From NCBI GenBank assembly GCA_030015575.1, contig JASDDO010000016.1, positions 177,256,815 to 177,320,814 of the forward strand: a stretch of DNA of 64,000 nt, written 5' to 3'. Positions 54,963 to 64,000 of this stretch are shown piece after piece. Within the stretch, counting starts at the first letter, position 1. Each line of letters starts with the position of its first letter. The DNA comes from Agapanthus africanus (taxonomy: Eukaryota > Streptophyta > Magnoliopsida > Asparagales > Amaryllidaceae). Position numbers and translations under genes: made by a program. The notes beneath the pieces were generated by a model. That model saw nothing but the letters and a program-made list of their open reading frames with translations, searched no databases and was not told the DNA's origin.

Positions 54963-57177
54963 TGTAGGGTTACTAGGCACACTAACAAGGCTCCACAAGG
55001 CATCGACCATGCCAAAATTAAATTTTTTATGTCCCGAACAACCCTAAGCTAGATCGTATACTAGAGATTAGGCGAAGAAAATAGCAAGTAAACAACTTTA
55101 CGACTAAGGGTATGCGAAATAAAACCTTTGTAGATCGGTCCTTCACTTCTAGAGCTCCTTGTTGTAGTTCCTTCGCTGCGATCAAAGTTCTCCCGGGCTC
55201 TTGCATGGCTTCACGAGGCGAAAGATGCGACCTTGCTTGAAGTCTCCGAGGCCGAAGATGATCTACGTCAAGGGAATTCCGACTCAAGCTACTACTTCAC
55301 TAACTAGAGAATTAGTGAAGTAAACACCCTAAACTAAAGTGCTAATCTAGTAGAGGATGGAAAAATAGGAAGTGGGTTCTCTTTGGAATTTTATTTCTCA
55401 CAATGATTCTCACTTTGGATCAAACCCTAGCAAGCTTTTTCTTTTGAACCAAGAAAAAGATGAACAAAAGTAAATGAAGAGGATAATGATCAAGTGAGTG
55501 AGCTAACCATGGTGAGTGAGTATCATATACTAACTCTTGTAGAGACATTACCATGGCTAAGTGTTAAGGTTAGGTTAAAACCCAAAGTAAAAACAAATTT
55601 AGTGGACTTTAGTCGATGCATCCACAAGCTTCCACAAGCTTCATGCATTTTCTAATTTACCACTAATTTTGTAATTACTTTTAAATGTTAAAACCTAACA
55701 TAACAAATAGCATGGTATATGTCTCATACACCCAAGTGTGATGTATCATCAACCATGATACAATAATATAACACATTTTAATATATATCATATATATAGT
55801 AAAGATGTGTACATGTGAGAAAAAACCCTAAGTGAACATGTGTTAGTTAATGTAAACTAGTATATCAAATATACAATTATACAATAAATTATTAAATCAA
55901 CACTTGACTTAATAATCCGGTCATATCACATATAACCGACTAACATTCAATGTATCGACTTATCGAATCAACACTTGATTCGATAACCCGGCTATATCAT
56001 ATATAACCGACCGATACAAAAAGTCGCAAGAATAGAATACAGTATCACATACACGCATTATTCTTGGTCCCGCACATATCACATATGCGCCCCTATTTCG
56101 TTTTGCCTGAGCCAGTAAAACCTCTATGTAGGACTCTAAAGACTCGTCAATACGCCGGCAGTAGGTGATGATCACATCACGCACCCACAAGCCGTCAGCG
56201 GTACTAGCTGGACGTAACGGCTACTCGGGTATTGAGCGATCAGAAGATCAGCAAGCAAGCCCGCTCCAACTCCTGTAAAAAGCCTGCCGGTAACACTTCC
56301 CGTACAGTCCGGTCTCCTCGTCTGATATGTCGCATATCAAGTTTAGGGGTGGTAAATGTCAGACCCCAATAACCGATAAGTCGTGCCGATGTGAGGCTCA
56401 TAACGGGTCGAGAAACTACTGGTAACACTTACCAGTAAATCTCTAAATCAGCCCTGGCCAGAGACTTCCCTATCTCGGCCAATCGAGCACAGCGCAACAT
56501 CAACCCCCAATACCGGGAGAGACGAAACCCCTCCTATCGCTCATTGCCTCCGTGTGACTCGGGACTGTACCCAAAAACCACCGTTTTGCACGCCCTCATG
56601 GACGTGGTAAGGTGGAAATCAAAGCACAGTGGGAATCACACAAGACTCTATGACGATCTCGGGTCTGCAGACTAACCTGCACAAGTGTCACCAGAGAACT
56701 GCCATCTGACGTGAGGTATAATACCATCTGGGAGTTCTGGACGAGTCCGTCCAGTGTACCCAGTCTCCACTGAGCACCCGTATACCATCTCTGATGTCAA
56801 ACACCAATGGATATGGGATCATCCACCGCCCATCTCATGGGTCGAGAAGCGTATACGCTAGTCTATACTGGTATATCGATGCCCCGTCTCGATACACCCA
56901 CGACTAGGGACCTTGAAGGATGTACTTATGGACTACCATGTCCCCACTAGTATGATCCGCATCATAGTCCAGGTAGTCAAGTACACATCCTAAGGGCTTT
57001 ACCAACATGTAACGATAAGACAGTATAAAGAGACAAGTATACATGTTAAAGTAAAGTGCAACCAGATAGCATACTATCATATCGAGCAAGAAAGTCCTCT
57101 CTATATATGTCCAAGCATCCAATATAATATACATATACTGTACAATACTGGCCTCTAGGGTATACATACAACTAACA
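54963..57177 (-). repeat. copia-5 3' LTR
   Basis: 2215 bp; minus-strand TGTTAGTTGTATG...AACCCTACA, almost the length of copia-4 LTRs (2217). The equivalent LTR core hairpin is near 56694-56740, damaged on its right arm. Confidence 0.92.
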
Positions 57178-57190
57178 ATCTCCCACTTGC
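57178..57190 (-). other. copia-5 polypurine tract
   Basis: Reverse complement reads GCAAGTGGGAGAT, next to the 3' LTR. Confidence 0.8.
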
Positions 57191-57191
57191 A

Positions 57192-60100
57192 CTAGGGCCA
57201 GCTGCTATAGTATCGCATACCGAGCATCCCGAAGAGTCTCTCAAACTGTATCTGGGGAATGGCCTTCGTTAGTGGATCCGCTGTGTTGTTCTTCGTGTCA
57301 ACCCTCCTGACCTCGATCTCCCGGCGATCAACTATCTCCCGGATCAGGTGATACCGCCTCAGAATATGCCTGGATCTCTGATGGGACCTGGGTTTCTTGG
57401 CCAAAGCCACCGCTCCATTGTTATCTCAATACAAAGGTATTGGATGTTCAATGGATGGAACCACTCCAAGTTCAGTAATGAACTTCTTGATCCAGACAGC
57501 CTCTTTGGCAGCATCGTTGGCAGCGATATATTCAGCCTCCATCGTCAAGTCTGCCACGGTTTCCTGCTTGGAACTCTTCCAGCTAACCGCCCCTCCGTAA
57601 AGGGTAAAGACAAATCCCGACTGCGACTTAGAGTCGTCCTTATCACTCTGGAAGCTCGAATCGGTAAAGGACTCCACTTGGAGTTCTCCGTTACCATACA
57701 CCAAGAGCATCTCTTTAGTCCTTCGCAAGTACTTGAGAATGCTCTTCACAGCTGTCCAGTGACTCTCTCCAGGATCAGCTTGATACCTGCTCACTACACT
57801 TAGTGAGTATGCTATATCGGGTCTGGTACATAGTATCGCGTACATGATAGAGCCTACTGCCGAAGCATAGGGTATCCTTTTCATGCGAGCTCTCTCCAAA
57901 TCAGTCTTGGGAGACATCTCTTTGGAGAGAGTGAGCCCTGAGATCGTGGGTAAAAACCCACGTTTGGACTCTTCCATACTAAACCTTTTTAGTATGGTGT
58001 CAATGTACCTGGATTGGGACAATCCCAATATCCTTTTAGATCTATCTCTATAGATCATAATTCCCAATATGCAGGAGGCATCACCAAGATCTTTCATTGA
58101 GAATCTTTGTTATAAGAAGAGCTTGACCGATTGTAGCATAGGAATGTCATTTCCAATCAAGAGTATGTCGTCCACGTACAATACGAGGAAGACAACCTTA
58201 CTCTCTGCCGCCTTCTTGTAGATACAAGGTTCATCTACGTTTTTGACGAAATCAAACTCTTTGATAACGACATCAAAGTAGATGTTCTAACTCCGCGATG
58301 CTTGCTTTAATCCATAAATGGATTTAAGCAGCTTGCACACCTTTCCGCTGCTCCCACTATCTACGAAGCCTTCTGGCTGAGTCATGTACACGCACTCTTC
58401 TAAATCACCGTTTAGAAAGGCGGTCTTAACATCCATTTGCCAGATTTCGTAGTCATGATATGCAGCGATGGCATGCATGATCCGGATGGATTTAAGCATA
58501 GCCACTGGAGAAAAGGTTTCGTCATAGTCCACACCTGGTCTTTAACGAAAACCTTTTGCAACAAGTCTAGCTTTGAAAGTCTCTACTTTCCCATCTACAC
58601 CAAGTTTTTTCTTGAAGATCCACTTGCTCCCAATGGGTTTTACCCCTTCAGGAGCAACTTCTAAGGTCCACACTTTGTTGGTGTACATGGATTCCATCTC
58701 GGACCGCATTGCATCCAGCCATTTCACTGAGTCCCCACTCGTGATGGCCTGCTCGAAGCTAGTTGGGTCATCATCAACCATGATGCAATCCTCGCTCCCA
58801 CCATCCATGAGAAAACCGTAGTATCTCTCAGGTGGGTGAGGAACCCTACTAGATCGGCGGAGAGGCTGAGGTTCGTTGGGAACTACTGAATCCTCCAGTT
58901 CCACTAAATCTTCAGTTTGAGTTTGTGTAGCCGGAATTTCTTCCAGTTCTACCTCGTCGCCACTAATTTCTTTTGTAAGAAATTCTTTTTCTAAAAAGGT
59001 GGCATGTCGAGAAACAAACACTTTTTGTTCCTCGGTATGGTAGAAAAGATATCCATGTGAATGTTTGGGATATCCCACAAACTTGCATAGAACTGACCGT
59101 GCCTCGAGTTTGTCCGGATTTTGCGTTTTGACATAGGCCGGACAACCCCATATCTTAACTCGTTTAAGACATGGTCTCTTCCCACTCCATATCTCATAGG
59201 TATGCTGCTGTCTCCAGCGCATACCCCAGAAGGAAATAGGTAACTCAGCTGTGCTCATCATAGAGCGCACCATATCTAATAGGGTGCGGTTCCTCCGTTC
59301 TGATACACCGTTGTGCTGTGGTGTATATGGAGGAGTCAGCTGAGAGAGAATCCCATTCTCTTTTAGGAAGTCCAGGAATTCATTGCTCAAGTATTCACCT
59401 CCACGATCAAATCGTAGGATTTTAATACTTTTCCCGATTTGGTTCTCGACTTCTTGTTTATATTCTCTAAATTTCTCAAAAGCTTCTGATTTGTGTTTCA
59501 TCAGGAACACATATCCGAATCTAGAGAGATCGTCAGTGAATGTAATGAAGTACGAAGAACCATTCCTGGCATGTGTAGACATGGGGCCGCATACATCACT
59601 ATGTACCAGTCCCAAGAGTTCCGTAACTCTCTCTCCGTGTCCCGTAAACGGAGTTTTGGTCATCTTGCCTTTGAGACATGACTGGCAAGTGTCATAAGAT
59701 GAAAATTCAAACGGATTCAAATATCCAACTTTATGCAACCTAGCTAGTCGTGTCGCATTGATGTGACCCAGTCTACAATGCCACAAGAAGGATTCGTTCA
59801 TTTCTGAACTCTTCCTCTTGTTTGTGTTTGTTATGCTCAGAACTGTTGATTGATTTAGAACATAAATGCCATTGCACATCGTGCCTGATCCAACCAACTT
59901 TTGGTTTAGAAAAATGTTCATAACATTATCCTGTAATACAAAATTATATCCTTCTTTACTCAACAAAGAAACCGATATAATGTTGCATATCAGGTTCGGC
60001 ATGTAATAGCATTCGTTCAGAATCAATGTATTACCAGTTGGCAATACAAGGTGATATTCCCTGACGGTTTTAGCTGCAACAATTGCACCATTTCCAACCC

Positions 60101-60395
60101 TTATGTCTTTATCACCTTCACCAAGTTCTCTACCTTTCCTAAGCCCATGTAACTGATTACATATATGGGATCCTGGCCCGGTATCTAATACCCAGGACGT
60201 AGAGGAAATGGAGAAACAGTTCTCTGTAACGAACACACCCGAAGAAAATGCATCAACATGTACTTTCTTCATTCGGGTGGCATGGGAATCCTGGTATTCC
60301 CCTATATCCAGTTCAGTCTTATAACTCTTATAAGAAAGAACGGAACCAACGTTCCCCAGCACAGTATAACATGCGGGTTCGGTCAATACATCCAT
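57192..60395 (-). pseudogene. copia-5 pol without gag: protease, integrase, RT, RNase H
   Basis: Read leftwards in one frame. Start taken at ATG 60395 (MDVLTEPACYT); the copia-4 start codon reads ATA here. After about 55 residues of unknown sequence comes protease with intact LDTGPGS. No Gag core or CCHC knuckle precedes it. Integrase: HCRLGH/CQSC zinc region, Asp (VHSDVCGP), Asp (RFDRGGEY), Glu (GVSERRNRT) with 35 residues between the last two; then a one-base shift (FWGMRWRQQHTYEIW) and a deletion of about 16-17 codons that restore each other. Stops in the same frame: TAA 58541-58539 at KGFR, TAG 58289-58287 after QASRS, a TAA near 58110, TGA 57426-57424 after PIPLY. RT keeps YVDD; RNase H ends at 57192. 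Damage is light compared with copia-4. Confidence 0.9.
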
Positions 60396-60863
60396 ATTAT
60401 TATCTTGATTAAGGCATGATATGGTCCCTACCTGGAGAGAGAGAAGAAAACACTTAAGCGTATGCTCTTGCAAGATCAGATTGGTTATTATTTTATCTAA
60501 TCAGGATGGCTCCCACAGTTTTTTATCAAATCTTCCTTCAAACCCTAAAAGGAAAGACTAGCCGGGATTAATTACACCCTACAACTTCGCCAATCTTTCA
60601 GCAAGGCCAGTGTCGGTACTTTGAGGGAGGTTCCCCGTGCTTTCGCACGGACCTAATTAAAGTAAACCTCGTTTTCCCAGAGGCATAACCCCGTTGACAC
60701 CTTTCTAGACACCTACTTGATCGGCTAATTGTCCTGTGTAAAACTCTCCCGGGAGTAACAATTACTCACAGTGGGTATCGGGATCCTACTATCTCATAGA
60801 AGGTATGCAATCTCATTGCAAATTTCAACACTTGAAATTCCCGATAATGTTTTGCCCCTAACC

Positions 60864-61073
60864 CCTATGACCTTGACAAAGGCCAACAAATCATAGGATG
60901 CTAGTCAAGTTCAACCCGTCATTTCTTGATTGAATCAAACCCACCCGCACGACCCTTGACAAAGGCCAACAAGGTCGTACGACTACCCCAAAACAATCTG
61001 CATCATATGCATAAGCAGATAAGCACCATTCAGCTACCGGACACTACACCTTGACAAAGGCCAACAAACGCAG
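60864..61073 (-). promoter_or_regulatory. copia-5 triple-hairpin leader array
   Basis: Inner stem UUGGC/GUCAA and apex CUUU in all three on the element strand. Plus coordinates: 60864-60897 (outer cctatga/tcatagg, 7 bp), 60946-60981 (outer cgcacgacc/ggtcgtacg, 8 of 9 pairs) and about 61043-61073 (outer stem weak). Confidence 0.62.
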
Positions 61074-61213
61074 CACGAATACTAAATAGTTCTTATCTGA
61101 AATGACGGAGGGCTACGACAGGTTTTTCTGAAAACCTATTGCGTAATGAACTTGATATCGTCGTAGAATCGAGTGAATTTTGAAATGGAGTGATTTTGAG
61201 GCTTTTATTAGTT

Positions 61214-61452
61214 TTGCTAAAGAGGTCACTCCTGGTGAAGGGATCTCGGCTCTTTCCTTATGGAATAAGGTGCAGGATATATCATATACATCACTATGCA
61301 AAGCAAAACTCCAAAAGCAATCAAAAACAAACCGAGTGTTGTAGCATCTGCCAGTTTTGCTAAAGAGGTCACTCTTGGTGAAGGGGTCTCGGCTCTTTCC
61401 TCATCGAATAAGGTGCAGGGTATATCATATATACCGCTATGCAAAGCAAAAC
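61214..61452 (-). repeat. duplicated leader cassette of copia-5
   Basis: Two copies (about 61214-61308 and 61357-61452) with TTGCTAAAGAGGTCACTC, GGTGAAGGG, TCTCGGCTCTTTCC, AATAAGGTGCAGG and ATGCAAAGCAAAACT. Confidence 0.8.
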
Positions 61453-61805
61453 TGTAGCTACCCTTTTTAAAAAATTTGATTCTACAACATCTTTTAGGTT
61501 TCTTTTCTTTCATTAATCACATTAATGAAGTCCCATCATTTAAGTCACCTAAACATCACAGATAAATACGACGTACACTTATGCCATCCGCATTTGCATC
61601 GATGTCCCCTCGTGCACCGTTAAGTTAAGTAACTAACGGCAGAGCGGGGCAGGGCTAGCGCGGGTGTAAAACATAAGTAACGCCTATATAATATATCCTA
61701 TATACTATATACAGTATTTATCACAGAACATCAAATGATCACATCACAGATATCGCATATTAGTATTACGGTGCAAAAACCAAAGCATACACTCACTGAA
61801 CGGCC

Positions 61806-61845
61806 GCGGAACCGCGGCACAAGCAGGCTATTGCCGCGGTTCCGC
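61806..61845 (-). promoter_or_regulatory. copia-5 GC-rich leader hairpin
   Basis: Perfect 14-bp arms GCGGAACCGCGGCA (61806-61819) and complement (61832-61845), 12-nt loop; starts 204 nt after the LTR. Confidence 0.75.
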
Positions 61846-62034
61846 AGCGATCCATACAGATGACGTCACCAAATTTACACCGTAATGCATAGAAAACCCT
61901 GCTGAATTTTTTAGGTATTTTTAATTCCAAAAAATCGCAGATTTTGAAAAAAGTCCAGAGAGGGGGTTAAATTTGCGTATTCGGGTTCGTTCGGAGTTTT
62001 AACTTCGTTAACACATCGCCTAATGCTCTATCTA

Positions 62035-62047
62035 GGCTCTGATACCA
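62035..62047 (-). other. copia-5 primer-binding site
   Basis: Reverse complement TGGTATCAGAGCC, one base from the LTR at 62049. Confidence 0.93.
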
Positions 62048-62048
62048 C

Positions 62049-64000
62049 TGTAGGGTTAGTAGGCACACTAACAAGGCTCCACAAGGCATCGACCATGCCA
62101 AAATTAAATTTTTTATGTGCCGAACAACCCTAAGCTAGATCGTATACTAGAGATTAGGCGAAGAAAATAGCAAGTAAACAACTTTACGACTAAGGGTATG
62201 CGAAATACAACCTTTGTAGATCAGTCCTTCACTTCTAGAGTTCCTTGTCGTAGTCCCTTTGCTGCGATCAAAGTTCTCCCGGGCTCTTGCATGGCTTCAC
62301 GAGGCGAAAGATGCGACCTTGCTTGAAGTCTCCGAGGCCGAAGATGATCTACGTCGAGGGAATTCCGACTCAAGCTACTACTTCACTAACTAGAGAATTA
62401 GTGAAGTAAACACCCTAAACTAAAGTGCTAATCTAGTAGAGGATGGAGAAATAGGAAGTGGGTTCTCTTTGGAATTTTATTTCTCACAATGATTCTCACT
62501 TTGGATCAAACCCTAGCAAGCTTTTTTCTTTTGAACCAAGAAGAAGATGAAAAAAAGAAAATGAAAAGGATAATGATCAAGTGAGTGAGCTAACCATGGT
62601 GAGTGAGTATCATATACTAACTCTTGTAGAGACATTACCATGGCTAAGTGTTAAGGTTAGGTTAAAACCCAAAGTAAAAACAAATTTAGTGGACTTTAGT
62701 CAATGCATCCACAAGCTTCCACAAGCTTCATGCATTTTCTAATTTACCACTAATTTTGTAATTACTTTTAAATGTTAAAACCCAACATAACAAATAGCAT
62801 GGTATATGTCTCATACACCCAAGTGTGATGTATCATCAACCATGATACAATAATATAACACATTTTAATATATATCATATATATAGTAAAGATGTGTACA
62901 TGTGAGAAAAAACCCTAAGTGAACATGTGTTAGTTAATGTAATCTAGTATATCAAATATACAATTATACAATAAATTATTAAATCAACACTTGACTTAAT
63001 AATCCGGTCATATCACATATAACCGACTAACATTCAATGTATCGACTTATCGAATCAACACTTGATTCGATAACCCGGCTATATCATATATAACCGACCG
63101 ATATAAAAAGTTGCAAGAATAGAATACGGTATCACATACACGCATTATTCTCAGTCCTGCACATATCACATATGCGCCCCTATTTCGTTTTGCCTGAGCC
63201 AGTAAAACCTCTATATAGGACTCTAAAGACACGTCAATACGCCGGCAGTAGGTGATGATCACATCACGCACCCACAAGCCGTCAGCGGTACTAGCTGGAC
63301 GTAACGGCTACCCGGGTATTGAGCGATCAGAAGATCAGCAAGCAAGCCCGCTCCAACTCCTGTAAAAAGCCTGCCGGTAACACTTCCCGTACATTCCGGT
63401 CTCCTCGTCTGATATGTCGCATATCAAGTCTAGGGGTGGTAAACGTCAGACCCCAATAACCGATAAGTCGTGCCGATGTGAGGCTCATAACGGGTCGAGA
63501 AACTACTGGTAACACTTACCAGTAAATCTCTAAATCAGCCCTGGCCAGGGACTTCCCTGTCACGGCCAATCGAGCACAGCGCAACATCAACCCCCAATAC
63601 CGGGAGAGACGAAACCCCTCATATCGCTCATTGCCTCCATGTGACTCGGGACTGTACCCAAAAACCACCATTTTGCATGCCCTCATGGACGTGGTAAGGT
63701 GGAAATCAAAGCACAGTGGGAATCACACAAGACTCTATGACGATCTCGGGTCTGCAGACTAACCTGCACAAGTGTCACCAGAGAACTGCCATCTGACGTG
63801 AGGTATAATACCATCTGGGAGTTCTCGGCGAGTTCGTCCAGTGTATCCAGTCTCCACTGAGCACCCGTATACCATCTCTGATGTCAAACACCAATGGATA
63901 TGGGATCATCCATCGCCCATCTCATGGGTCGAGAAGCTTATACGCTAGTCTACACTGGTATATCGATGCCCCGTCTCGATACACCCACGACTAGGGACCT
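62049..64000 (-). repeat. copia-5 5' LTR (cut by window edge)
   Basis: Matches 54963-56914 closely. Its core hairpin is complete (GAGAACT 63781-63787, AGTTCTC 63820-63826), unlike the 3' LTR copy, where the right arm is mutated. Confidence 0.92.

Larger units (their letters stand above)
60396..62048 (-). other. copia-5 5' leader
   Basis: About 1.65 kb, shorter than copia-4 because the segment equivalent to 38160-39680 is missing. It keeps the GC hairpin, the GGGCTAGCGCGG-type block near 61645, the duplicated cassette and the triple hairpins. CT tract and CCAG precede the start region (60432-60450 in plus coordinates). Confidence 0.75.
54963..64000 (-). mobile_element. copia-5: gag-less Ty1/copia element, right end beyond the window
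   Basis: Minus-strand element of the copia-4 family: 3' LTR 54963-57177, polypurine tract, pol, leader, primer site, 5' LTR from 62049 on. If the LTRs are equal it should end near 64263. About 44 differences in 1.95 kb of aligned LTR (hand count). Confidence 0.9.

Overview
The window is plant nuclear DNA made almost entirely of nested LTR retrotransposons. No host single-copy gene, rRNA gene or tRNA gene is supported. The plant origin rests on Ty1/copia elements with the primer site TGGTATCAGAGCC (complement of plant initiator-Met tRNA 3' end), a giant Ty3/gypsy element of the Tat (Ogre/Retand) type with a second, archaeal-type RNase H, and a plant mobile domain (PMD) gene on its antisense strand. 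The species cannot be named from the sequence. I label the elements copia-1 to copia-5 and Tat.

Layout, left to right. copia-1 (1-7184, minus; runs off the left edge) sits inside the leader of copia-2 (7185-11248, minus; only 5' LTR and leader remain here). copia-2 sits inside the 5' LTR of copia-3 (plus; 5' LTR remnant 11249-12750, leader, gag-pol to 18714, 3' LTR from 18800). The 3' LTR of copia-3 is split at 19931 by Tat (19932-54203, 5-bp target duplication GCCGG) and again, 10 bp before its end, by copia-5 (54963 to beyond 64000, minus). Tat has 3.1-3.2 kb LTRs, a gag-protease-RT-RNaseH-aRNaseH-integrase frame (23218-32429), a repeat-rich 3' region (32430-35563), a multi-exon antisense PMD gene (49987-46020) and a palindrome-rich tail. 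copia-4 (35634-46019, plus), preceded by 70 bp of a second copy's 3' tail, interrupts the antisense gene. Hand-counted LTR differences fit the nesting: copia-3 about 2.9%, copia-5 about 2.3%, Tat about 1.8%, copia-4 about 1.3%.

All gag-pol frames carry stops or frameshifts, so no element here looks autonomous as it stands. copia-4 and copia-5 (and apparently copia-1) lack nearly all of gag and keep only a short 60-70 residue start joined to protease; copia-3 keeps gag but has His in place of the catalytic protease Asp.

The most interesting unexplained structure is in the copia leaders. All five elements, although diverged, carry a GC-rich hairpin about 200 nt after the 5' LTR and, nearer gag, three hairpins 75-95 nt apart. 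In these three the outer stems differ and covary, the inner stem is UUGRC/GUCAA, and the apical four bases are (nearly) the same within an element but differ between elements. This looks like an element-specific RNA recognition array. A second candidate is the Tat LTR, which is largely built from short palindromes, including paired CACGTG boxes. A third is the antisense PMD gene, in which four consecutive GT-AG introns are all in phase 1.
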